Source: Gnetum montanum
Lineage: Eukaryota > Streptophyta > Gnetopsida > Gnetales > Gnetaceae
DNA length: 64,000 nt
Direction of reading: 5' to 3'
NCBI GenBank assembly: GCA_015680685.1
Contig: MNCI01022757.1
Location: 70,800-134,799, forward strand
Part shown: in pieces, positions 21,126-30,605 of the stretch
Layout of the letters: the number at the start of each line of letters is the position of its first letter
Numbering within the stretch: the first letter of the stretch is position 1
Program-made: the position numbers and the translations under genes
Notes under the pieces: model-generated
Databases searched by the model: none
The model's input: only the letters and a program-made list of their open reading frames with translations
Told to the model about the DNA's origin: nothing

Positions 21126-22290
21126 TATATTGACTAAAAAATTTGATTACTAGAAAATTGAAAATCTCAACACATACATACACCTTTAACCCCAAATTCC
21201 TAGGGCCTCTAAAAAATGGGATTCAAGGTGCCCTAGACAGTCTGGTAGATCACCCAGGGACTTATGAAATGAAAAAGAAATAATATAAAGAAAAATGCAA
21301 ATCTAGAAAACCAAACATGAAATAAAAATTGCACACAAACTAAAAATTTAAAACTTTATTGAAAAAATAAAGAATGAGTTTAGGGGATATGTACAAATTT
21401 TGCCTATGGGAGGGTAAAGGACTTGGGTAGGGGTTTAGAGCTCATTAAAGCTGATATGATCCACTTCACGATCTGGATGCTTAGCCATTCCTAATGCTAT
21501 CAAACCTCCTCTGCTACTACTCCAAATATGTAATGCTGGTTACTATTGGGGGGTTTAGAATGTGAGGGATTTGGTTGTCAAGATGCCTCATGTTGAGAGT
21601 TGGGATTCCTAGGAGTGCACCATAGGAACCAAAAATTCACAAATCTCAGGGAGGTTGGGNTGAAAGAGCTCTTGAGTGCTTGAAAATGTCCAAGTGTGGA
21701 ATTGCCAAGAGTGTACAACCTTAAAATGGTGTTTGGGGCTTATTTTTATAGGTTTTGAGCCATGGCTTAGGTTGAAAATTGGCTGTAATTTGACTATAAA
21801 TTAGCTATAACTTGGCTACAAGTTGCTACAAATTTCTACCATGTACAGGTGAGATGGATGCCCAAGTTGAGGGGTTACTATGTATGTAAAGTGCCAATAC
21901 CCCATGGCCATTCCATTTACTATAAATAGTAACGAGGGCACACCATCTACATTGGCTTTGTTCTTCCATGCCAGGTCTCCAACCTTCTACACTGGCATGC
22001 AAGATCCTAACTAGAATTGATGCAACATTGAAATCTTGGTCATGAAGTTTCTATGCTTGGGGCATGTAGTTTCCACACTGATCGGGTGAATTTTTCACAC
22101 TAAGGAAGATCTTCTAGGCTACAGGAAGATCTTCGATGCTAAGAGACTAAAGTTTCAATGCTAAGGCATATCTTCCACATTGAAGGAAGATCTTCCTAGG
22201 TTGGTGGAAGATCTTTCACACTGGAGGTAGGTGAGATGTATCACTATGCATCCTAGTTAGGGGTGGATGTCTTCAGCATAGAAACTGTCA
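21126..22290 (-). repeat. Ret-H 5' LTR
   Basis: Diverged direct repeat of 3734-4922. On the minus strand it begins TGACAGTTTCTATG and ends with a mutated terminus (TATA for the TACA of the other copy). The N at 21660 lies at the same alignment position as the N at 4264, next to G-rich sequence. About 60 bases present in the other LTR are missing there. Confidence 0.85.
22104..22217 (-). promoter_or_regulatory. GGAAGATCTTCC palindrome array in Ret-H 5' LTR U3
   Basis: A perfect copy lies at 22185-22196. One-mismatch copies lie at 22104-22115, 22124-22135 and 22206-22217. They hold the same positions relative to the LTR end as the array at 4722-4813. Confidence 0.5.
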
Positions 22291-22369
22291 TACCCCTCAT
22301 AAAATCCATCAAAATTCCAATTTTGGCATCCAAAAAGGCATTTTTAACACCCCCCCCCCTAATCCAAAT

Positions 22370-24240
22370 ATAGACATGACACAACTTTTTCACTTGGTGG
22401 ATGAGGCTTTAACCACTTATGAGGTACTTTTTAGCCCCAAAAGTATAAAATATGTGAGGTTTCACCTCATGGATTACAATCCTCACATTTACGATGAAGT
22501 TTTACCTCGGGTTTCATGGGATGTGGTGTTTCACATGGCACCAATGTCGCTGCCATCATAACATTTCCATCTGGTGAAATCCAACCCTTCACTTATCTTT
22601 TAGAATTTCCATGTACCAACAATATAGCAAAGTATGAGGGTTTGATCAGAGAGATGATGATAGCTTGTGACCTAGGAGTAAAACACTTAATGATCAAGGG
22701 AAATTCACAAATTGTGGTTAACTAAGTAACTGAGGTTTACACTTGTAAAGCTAAACATTTACAACCTTACTATAACCTAGGAAAGAAACTGCTACAACAA
22801 TTCATAGACATCGATATCCAACATGTATCTCAAACTGAAAACTCTATAGCCAATTCCATTACAATGTTAGCCCTTAGTGTGATGCTAGATGTGTTTAGCA
22901 AGTTGTCCAACTTGACTATATATTGTACCATTCCCATCACATAAAGCACTAAGGATACCTTTTTGGTCATTGTTCATACTATTCCCCTAAAGGAATGGTA
23001 TCACGATATCAAGTTTTATCTTATGCATGATGAACCTTCACAAGGCCTAACTACTGCTCAAAAGGACATTGTATGTAAAAAACAAAAACAATACATCATA
23101 GTGGCTAATAAAACATTATGTTAATGGTCCTACAATGACATATTGTTAGTGTTATTGGATAAAACCAAAGCCGAAGTAGTCCTAGAGTAGGTTCACAAGG
23201 GTGTATGTGGGGGACATATAGAACCTAGAGCCATGGATGCTAAGATTAGATAGTTAGGCTATTACTACTCTTATATGGAAAGCAACTACCTGTAGAAGGC
23301 TAAAACTTGTGATACTTTCCAATGACATAGTAACCTTATACATCTATCACCAATTGAGTTACACCCCCCTCAAATAACTTAGTCGTTTCAACAATGAGAG
23401 TTGGATGTCATCGAACCTATAACACCCAAGTCTTTTGCAAGGCCTGGTTTTATCATCACCATAACTGAATACTTTACAAAGTGGGTTGAAGCTCTTCCCC
23501 TAAGGAAGACAACATCTAAACAATTCTATAAATTCATACTAGACAACATAGTAGTCCATTTTGGCATACCTATGATCATAGTCATAGACAATGGACCATA
23601 GTTTAGTAGCTTAGAAATGAATAACTTTTGTCATGACCTAGGCATTAAGCACTTCTTCTCATCACCATATTACCCTCAAGCTAATGGACAAGTTGAAGCA
23701 AGCAATAAGGCCATCATAAACTTGCTCAAAAAGATGTTGAACAATAGCAAGCGCAAGTGGCATGAGCGGCTTGTCCATGCACTTTGGACCTAAAGAACAT
23801 CATTTTGAATTGCAATGAGTGTAATTCCTTATAGCCCGGTTTATGGTTTTGAAGCTATGTTACCTCTTGAATTGCAAGTATCATCACTCTGAGTAGCCTT
23901 GTTAGACTCAATGATGAACAAAACAAGGGGATACGTAGAATGGACCTAGACTCGATGGAGGAACAATAGGTGCAGACACTTGCTCATGTTGAGTGATATC
24001 AGGAGAGGCAGAAGTGGCAACACCACCATAACCTGAACAAGTGCAAGATCAAGGAAGGGGATCTTATCCTCAAGGCCATTCCTGAGCATGCAGATAAATT
24101 CTTAGCCAACTAAGAAGGGCCTTTCATGGTCACCAAAGCCTATGGAAATAGAGCCTTCTAGATAGCAAACATGGATGGAAATGAGTTGGTCAATCTAATT
24201 AATCATTCCTATCTCAAGTCTTCCTACATGTAGCCACAAA
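22370..24240 (+). pseudogene. fragment J: RNase H and integrase of a Tat-like Ty3/gypsy element, degenerate
   Basis: RNase H (about 22500-22900) includes TFPSGEIQPFTYLLEFPCTNN, AKYEGLI (catalytic Glu kept) and KGNSQIVVN, where Asp has become Asn. The first catalytic Asp reads His in VVFHG. Integrase follows. The zinc-binding part (about 23190-23340) has GVCGGHIEPRAMDAKIR and CDTFQ, with one Cys lost. The core has ELDVIEPITP, VIDNGP and YYPQANGQVEASNK, so the three catalytic acidic residues are present, then WHERLVHALWT and a C-terminal region to about 24230. Many stops and frameshifts make it dead. The upstream RT is absent, because Ret-H lies immediately before it. Confidence 0.85.
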
Positions 24241-25127
24241 CTTGATAGCCAACAATAAGCAAACTTGCATGACCTTTCTTTCCTTTTTGTAAAAGAATGG
24301 AATTGTTAAGCTTTCTGACATATGTGACCTATGGTCACCTTGTTTGTTGATCATTTTATGGACTTATGCATTGTACTATAACAACATGCTTTCTTTCTTT
24401 GGTTTTCTTATCCTCTTAGAGTTTTTCTTCCAGGATGAAGCTTGGAATTATCACAAAGTGAAACTCATCATGGCAAAACACACAAGTTTCAGTGAGTTTG
24501 TCCTTTTGTACCAAGAGTGCTTATTCACTTCATTCCTATTACCATATTCTTGAACCGAACCCTATAGCCTACTAATAACCTTCCTTATCCTAAACAACAA
24601 TGATGATATATATTTGACATTCATGCATCATGGCCATATGACATCCCTTCATCATGCTCCATTATCAAGTCCATTGAATTTAATGCATCTCATTTAATGG
24701 AAAAAATCATTAAGTTCATTGAATGTAACACATCTCATTTGATGGGAAAACCATTCAAGTTGTTGGATGTAACACATCTCATTTAGCAAGAAAACAAATA
24801 TTAGACTAACCTTGGCAAAGAAACCCAATGAAGGTTTCACTGCACAAAAAAGATGGGAAAGCAAATTGTCAAGAATCGAAAATGGCCAATGAGAACCAAA
24901 GAACATACCAATAGCTCCAAACACGCAAAGGGAGGATCCTAACAACCAAAGAAACCTTAGGGTGAGGTGTTGAGTCCTCAAACGCATTCACCTAGTGACC
25001 AACACTTCAAAGCACGAAGTGCAAAACTCATCAATTGAACAACATGTCAGTGCCATAGCCATGATGTCAACTATAGAATTCATTGTTAACCTTCATAACC
25101 ATTTCCATATAACCTCATTACCATTAG
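24241..25127 (+). other. fragment J 3' region, inverted copy of the Ret-H 3' region
   Basis: From about 24600 to 25110 this matches the reverse complement of about 5030-5450. It includes a short internal triplication of a (T)GTAACACATCTCATTTxATGG-like unit (24680-24790). The 3' LTR expected after it is absent. The PLE pseudo-LTR begins at about 25128 instead, so the PLE insertion or a deletion removed the LTR. Confidence 0.6.
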
Positions 25128-25700
25128 TAATTTTTTTCTTATTAATTTTTTTTATCTTTTTAAAAGTTTTATAGTATCTTCTATTCTTATTTACAAACTC
25201 GTTGCTTTATATGTTAGAAGTTGTTAATTCAATTAGGATTGATGTACCATTATACTATTGATTTCTTTCTTTCCACTTGAATCTTTTATATTTCTTAACT
25301 ACTTCTTCTAATTTACTTATTATTTATTTTTTAATATCATTTTTAAATTGTAGTTTTACTTGTCCTAAAAAGCACTATCCTTCTATACCTACTAAACTAA
25401 CAACAACACTCGTATCTCCTACTTTCCATACTCTTTTATTCATATTACTTTTTGACTACAACTAGTAATTTTTATTTTAGTTATATTTCTTAAAATTTTA
25501 TAATTTTTCCTTCTTTTCTTTTTCTCCTTTTTCCCCTATAATTAGATGTTTTTATTGCAACTATTATATCTTTAATTTTTTCATTTTCTTTTCTTATTAT
25601 AACTAGCCATTTTTTTCTAAAACTAACTATTACCCACTATATATTCACTAGTCATTAATTATAGTGTGGCTTATTCTCTTTGTAACCATTGTGAGCGTTA
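25128..25700 (+). repeat. PLE left pseudo-LTR
   Basis: Aligns with about 54655-55225. Shared anchors include TTTACAAACTC, ATATGTTAGAAGTTG-like, CATTATACTATTG, GTAGTTTTACTT, ATCTCCTACTTT, ACTAACTATTACCCACTA and TAGTCATT. The sequence is T-rich on the plus strand. Terminal direct repeats of this kind come from the tandem arrangement typical of Penelope-like elements, not from LTR-retrotransposon replication. No primer site follows it. Confidence 0.8.
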
Positions 25701-26914
25701 AATATTTAAAACAATGTAGATCAAGAAACATCATTTATAATTTTGCTTTTATAAAATGATTGTCTAGAAATCTTTTAGCTGCTAATAATTGTTATTATCA
25801 TAACATTAGATTAATTCATATGAAATTGCAAACTAAATGATCTCTACTTAACCATATCTCTCTTGAGCTTTATCATCTATGTTATTTCTTTTGAAACTAT
25901 GTAGGTTCACAAAATTTTGCTAATGTTGAATTTTTTACTTGGAAAAATGCTTATCAAGAAATAGTAAAACTATAGCTAGAAATCATGGAAAACTTTGGAA
26001 TCTTGCTAACCCTACCACTAAAAATATAAAATCAACATTAAATATTACCTCTACACTTTTAAAGCATCTCAAAAAAAAAAAAGATAACTTTTTGAACACT
26101 AAGAAAAATTCTAACTAGCTTGATTCACCAACTAATAACTTGATAGTTAAAAAGACTTCTAATAATATGTTTACTTTTCTTAAATAATGGACACTAATAG
26201 GTATAATTTTATTTCTTTTATAAAAAAAAAATTTATACTTGATGAACTTAAAAAATTATCATTTTAGTAAAAGTTTCACAATTGGCTCTAAATGATATAG
26301 ATAACACTAATGACAACAATAGACTAGAGAAAATTATTTGTAATTTATCATCTATTAGTATTAATGATAATACTTTGAATGTTTTAAGTAAAAGTTCAAA
26401 ATTTTCTATTATTCTTAGGAGAATTAATTTTGAAGATTTTTTATTGTTATAGAAAAATTAGGTAGAGGGTTTAATGATGAAATTGCAAAAAAAAATATTA
26501 TATAAGATTATGTGAAAGTTTTGAAACAATCCAAAATTTCTAAATGTAATATATCTAAAAGTGAATTTTCTTCTATTTTAAAACTTAAAAATAATAAAAA
26601 TATTATTATTACTAGGATAGATAAAGGTAATGTTATAATTATCATAAATAAAATTTCTTATTACAATAAAATGCTAGAATAATTATCATGTAGTAGTTAT
26701 AAAAAGTTATCTAAAGACTCTACTCCTAAATATATTTTAAAAATAAAATTTGCTATATTAAATTCAAATCTAGCAAATAAAATTAAGAAGTCATTTCTAC
26801 CTTCTAATTACTCTATTCTTCACTTTTATGGTCTACCTAAGATTCATAAAAAAAAATACTCCTCATCATCATATTGTTAATACTATTAACTCTTTTGATT
26901 ATTTACTTGCTAAG
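25701..26914 (+). pseudogene. PLE protein, N-terminal part and first half of reverse transcriptase
   Basis: Degenerate plus-strand coding sequence. Readable blocks are NLSSISINDNTLNVLSKSSKF (about 26340-26405), then ITRIDKGNVIIIINKISYY (about 26608-26665), which corresponds to the DKGxxVVIxxxxxY motif of Penelope RTs. YKKLSKDST and SNYSILHFYGLPKIHK follow, and the last legible residues NSFDYLLAK lie at the Ret-C insertion. Upstream (25740-26330) only scattered blocks survive. Frameshifts, stops and poly-A length changes make it inactive. The protein would carry RT and nuclease activity for target-primed insertion. Confidence 0.85.
26910..26914. repeat. target-site duplication of Ret-C, left copy (CTAAG)
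   Basis: CTAAG precedes the left end of Ret-C. The right flank (53283-53287) is TTAAG, four of five bases the same. Confidence 0.65.
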
Positions 26915-27766
26915 TGATGAATCATGTTTTGACTAGCTTCAATATCAGATACCCAATGTCAGATGCTAAGATGTGATGTTGAATATCCAATATCGCAGGG
27001 TATATGCTGACCTATAAATATAGCACTTGGGCTCATGATTTTCATATAGTTTTTATCAGTTTTTGTCATAGATAGTGAAGATCTTGCAATTTATTTTCTC
27101 CAAAGTTAGAATATTTTCTAAGTGCATGCAACAAGAGCTTGAGTGTGTATGGATCTTTGTTTGAGCACTGATGTACCTGAGCATAGTAGTGTGAAAAAAA
27201 TGAAAACAAACCCTTTTTATCATCCTTGTAGCACTGAAAATATATTAATGTTTCCTTGATGCATTGAATATTCATATACTTTATTTTCATGCACTTCACT
27301 TTAATGCACTTTAATTAAGCAATTAATTTTTAGTTGTTAATGAACACAAGCACAACCACCTTGAGGATATGTGTAGCACTTGGTAACCTAGAAATGCTTA
27401 ATGTTTGGTAGCCCAGCAGTGCTATACATGTTTAGGATGTGTTTGGAAAGTGGGAACGGGTACTTGTGTTAGGCTAGCTAGGCAGTAGATGAATTAGATC
27501 TTAAATTACTCTACCTTTCATTCTTATTATAGGTGATTAAACTTATAAAATACAAAATGATAAAAATCACATACCTCAATTGCACTTAATCATATACTTG
27601 TACTTCACGAGTGAAACTGAGAAGACAATGAATGTTCTCAATGCCCATTTCACTTCCTAGAGAATTAGTGCATTGGAGAACTATAAGTCCATGGAATTTG
27701 ACCAAATCACATATGAATGCATTAGTGATTTATATGTTGGATGTAGGGGCACCTTGTCGCTTATCA
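26915..27766 (+). repeat. Ret-C 5' LTR
   Basis: Starts TGATGAATCATGTTTTG and ends GCTTATCA. It aligns with 52424-53282. U3 has CCAATATCAGA-type repeats (26938-26998). TATAAATA lies at 27013-27020. The U5 part ends GTAGGGGCACCTTGTCG, matching the GTAGGGGTACCTCGCC end of the Ret-A, -B and -E LTRs. Confidence 0.92.
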
Positions 27767-27767
27767 T

Positions 27768-27785
27768 TGGCTCCATTGCCAGGGA
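27768..27785 (+). promoter_or_regulatory. Ret-C primer binding site
   Basis: TGGCTCCATTGCCAGGGA follows the LTR end by one base. It is a diverged version of the tRNA-Asp-type site in Ret-E. Confidence 0.75.
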
Positions 27786-27926
27786 CCTTTTAGTTGTTAC
27801 ATGTGCTATCTAGTATTTAGTGAAAATTATTTAAATCATTTGAATGAACCTTAGAGTCATATCACATCTCAAGATTACTACAATAATATTTAGAAGCACA
27901 CTATGATTTTTATTTCTTAACATAAA

Positions 27927-28942
27927 ATGTCTTCTTCTCATAGGAGAATTTCCTTATCCAAGTCTGATGGAGTACATTAGTTGGTGCCCCAACAATAATA
28001 AGTGGTATATGCTCATCCTGATGAGTATGTACTAAATTTCACCTTCATCCTACACTAGGATGAATAGCTATAGTGGTGTGACATGAAGGGAAACATTTTG
28101 TTGTCGCCTGATTGATCTATTCTTGCAATGCTCCAACAAATGCTTATACAATGGTGTCTCCAAGGACTTTATGTTGAGTACATGATGCAAGATAATGACA
28201 CCAGGGATTATCATCCCACTAGGGCATAATGTCTCAGAACAACATTATGAATCTGCAAAGGGAAAAGAATTTAATGATTCTCCATTCCTTTTGTACCAAA
28301 AATATGATGGAGAGCCCTTCTCTAGGGGTTTTCCATTCAGTAAAATTCCTCTCTTTGACTTTAGTGAAGGAGCTCAAAACCAAAACCTGTAGTCCATGAT
28401 GCGTAATCCTAGTTCTAGCAAGAATGGCTTCAATGACAAAGAAGGATCAAAAGAGGCAAGTCAAGGCAAGGATGCAAATAAGACATAAGGTCATGATCAT
28501 GGTTGCAATCATCAAAGAGGTGGTGATAGGCACCATGATGATGCTAGTCCTCCTTCCTCTTCACCTTTGTCATCATCCTCTTCTTCTTTTGGCTCTAATC
28601 ACAACCACAAAGGGCTTGACCATGATGAAGATGACTAACAAAACCGAAATGATCGAAGGGACCATTGGGCAAGGAAAGACCAGGGGCATGGGCAATCAAG
28701 AGAGATCCACCTCCATGAACAAAGAGGTAGCAAAGGGCATCAAAGGCACCAAAATCAAGGCCTTAATAAGCCTTTTCTTACTACTTGGAGTATGCTAAAC
28801 ATCACAGAGGCAATACAAATTCCAATAAGGCATGTAAAAGATAGTTAGATTAAAAGGCTAGACATGAATAATATCCCTCAATTCAAAGGGGGATATAACT
28901 CAAATCCACAAAACCATCTTCAATATTTTCAAGATGCATGTG
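27927..28942 (+). pseudogene. Ret-C gag, 5' part
   Basis: The ATG at 27927 (MSSSH) is at the same place as in Ret-A and Ret-E. Legible blocks include the N-terminal region around 28150-28300, then a basic and charged region (28424-28798). Just before the Ret-B insertion it reads ITEAIQIPIRHVKDS, IKRLDMNNIPQFKGGY and FQDAC. The last codons continue directly at 45400 with ALQNIENEWKNLKFFPRTL, as in the uninterrupted gag of Ret-A (FHDACALQIIENEWQKLKLF). The host frame of the insertion is therefore certain. Several stops and frameshifts. Confidence 0.85.
28938..28942. repeat. target-site duplication of Ret-B, left copy (ATGTG)
   Basis: ATGTG before the left LTR end. An exact copy lies at 45395-45399, after which the Ret-C gag resumes. 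Confidence 0.92.
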
Positions 28943-28967
28943 TGATGACTCATGAATTTGCTGGTTG

Positions 28968-29132
28968 TGATATCACTACCATGATATCATAGCCATGATA
29001 TCAAAGTGGCTATGATATCGCTACCGTGATATCACAGTCGTGTTATCACATGGGTTGCGATATCACATCAGCCGTGATATCGTGTACGCGATATCACATC
29101 CTTCCCTACGATATTGCGTACACGATATCAGA
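28968..29132 (+). promoter_or_regulatory. GATATC palindrome array in Ret-B U3
   Basis: About ten GATATC or GATATT words lie between the LTR start and the TATA box. Several are in the forms CGATATCA, TGATATCGTG and ACGCGATATCAC. The array in the 3' LTR (44584-44684) holds fewer copies. The position matches the arrays in Ret-A and Ret-E. Confidence 0.6.
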
Positions 29133-29493
29133 GCCCATCGCTAGTTCTATAAATAAGAGGTGGCTCTCCCTTGTTTCGCACTTAGATTTAGACCCTTAGC
29201 TAGACTCTTGTAGTTTTATCATTCCAGAGTTAGAATATTTCCTAGTGTATGCTCGCAGTGTGATGATTGTAATTGTATGACATCCTTTATTCAAGTGTGA
29301 TGTACTTGGACACACACATGACCTGAAATAAAGATCGAGATTACTTTATCATTGCAGCATTCACTTAGTTTAATTAATTATTTATTTAATTTTTATTTAC
29401 TACTTTCTTAGTTAAATCTCTCTCACCCTTAAACTCATGTTAAAACGTGGAATGAGTATGACTTGATTACGAGCATTTAAGTATGACTACTTG

Positions 29494-29498
29494 GTAAC
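29494..29498. repeat. target-site duplication of Ret-A, left copy (GTAAC)
   Basis: GTAAC before Ret-A, repeated exactly at 39226-39230, after which the Ret-B LTR sequence resumes. Confidence 0.92.
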
Positions 29499-30462
29499 TA
29501 ATGAGATGCGATTCGCATGAGCCACGATATCATGTATGTGATATCGTGTCGTCCCCTGCGATGTCGCATACGCAATATCACGGTCTATCTTCAAATCTAT
29601 AAATAAGAGGCAGCACTCCCCTTATTTCCCATCCTAGGCTAGAAGTAGGGAAACTCTGGAAATTTGATCACTCTAGAGATAGAATATTTTCCATGTGCCC
29701 GCAGTAGGAGTCCCTGAGTGAACGGATCTTTATTCAAGCAACATTATACCTGAATGCAAGTTGTGTATGGCAATAAAGACGAGCTTTGTGGATAAACCTT
29801 GCAGTGCATGGAATAGGATTTTATTACTTGTTATTTCTTACCTGTTATTTATTACCCTGTAGTAGCACAACATGAGTACGAATTGATTACGAGCATTTAC
29901 GGATGTGTACGGCTAATCAAGGAATCGGCTGCTCATCGTGATTAGATTCTCTCACCCTCAACTCCTAGAATGCGGAATGAGTACGACCTAATTACGAGCA
30001 TCTAAGGATGTGTACAGCTAGTCAAGGAACGGATGCTCATTACGCTTAGGCTAGTTAAGTGCCTTAGTATGACCACTTCAAGCATGTGCGTTACGGGTGG
30101 TTATCCTAGTAACGATTAGCGTTTGGTAGCCGCGGTTGCATAGTTCAGGGTGTGTACGGTAAGTGGGAATGGATGCTAACACTAGTTAATTTAGACTTAG
30201 TTCATTAGTTAGAGTTAGTTAGTTTCTCAACCCTTCACCTTGATAGCATAGGAGAAAAACATTAAAAACTATAAAAATCATATACCTCGGACTTACTTAA
30301 CCATACACCGTGACAAACACAAGTAAGTCTAGGAAGACAACGAATGATTAACCCCAAGTGTTCCATGGGGCATGTAGGCATTTAGTCTACGGAGTTCAAC
30401 CTGATCACGTGTGCTACGCTCATTTCGTATGGTTGAGTGTAGGGGTACCTCGCCACTCATCA
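29499..30462 (+). repeat. Ret-A 5' LTR
   Basis: Ends TAATGAG...CTCATCA (canonical TGATGAG in the 3' copy). U3 is only about 100 bases, filled by GATATC-type words (29518-29582). TATA box TATAAATA at 29598-29605. An AATAAAG polyadenylation-like word lies at about 29772. U5/R contains a tandem duplication at 29871-30048. Close match to 38245-39225. Confidence 0.95.
29871..30048 (+). repeat. internal tandem duplication in the Ret-A LTR
   Basis: Two units with a period of about 105 bases share ATGAGTACGA.., GATTACGAGCAT, GGATGTGTACGGCTA, TCAAGGAA and GATGCTCAT. The same duplication is in the 3' LTR (about 38634-38812). One diverged unit exists in the Ret-B LTR and a two-unit mosaic in the Ret-E 5' LTR. 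Confidence 0.8.
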
Positions 30463-30463
30463 T

Positions 30464-30481
30464 TGGCACCGTTGTTGGGGA
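30464..30481 (+). promoter_or_regulatory. Ret-A primer binding site
   Basis: TGGCACCGTTGTTGGGGA, one base after the LTR. It resembles the tRNA-Asp-complementary site of Athila-type elements. Confidence 0.82.
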
Positions 30482-30605
30482 CTAAGTGTTTGTGTACCGA
30501 ATAGAACATAAAGGATATCATTCACATCGTTGTGAGCCTTAACGAACCTTCAAGTTAATCAAAAGAGAAAATTTATATAATGGTGAAATTAGCACACCGA
30601 TAAAA

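Larger units (their letters stand above)
3734..22290 (-). mobile_element. Ret-H: Tat/Ogre-like LTR retrotransposon, gag-protease only, carrying nested Ret-E
   Basis: Two direct repeats of about 1.17-1.19 kb (3734-4922 and 21126-22290) bound a minus-strand interior. The interior has a primer site (21101-21119), leader, gag (20050 to about 17762) and protease (17348-16674). I find no RT, RNase H or integrase on the minus strand between protease and the 3' LTR, so the element appears non-autonomous. Ret-E (6238-13476) is inserted within it. Its gag resembles Ret-D (shared RRSLR-type N-terminus, retrotransposon-gag core and YHxxxGHD motif). I cannot find a matching target-site duplication: the left flank ends AATGG and the right flank starts TACCC. 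The ends may therefore be rearranged. Confidence 0.8.
28943..29498 (+). repeat. Ret-B 5' LTR, first part
   Basis: Begins TGATGACTCATGAATTTGC and aligns with 44559 onward. U3 has a GATATC array (28970-29130). TATA box TATAAATA at 29148-29155. The LTR breaks off within TACTTGGTAAC, where Ret-A is inserted, and continues at 39226. Confidence 0.92.

Noticed and set aside
22330-22360. C-run near 22340-22355 considered as a structural signal
   Set aside because: A short homopolymer beside a rearranged border. It may be slippage or assembly error, with no element signature.
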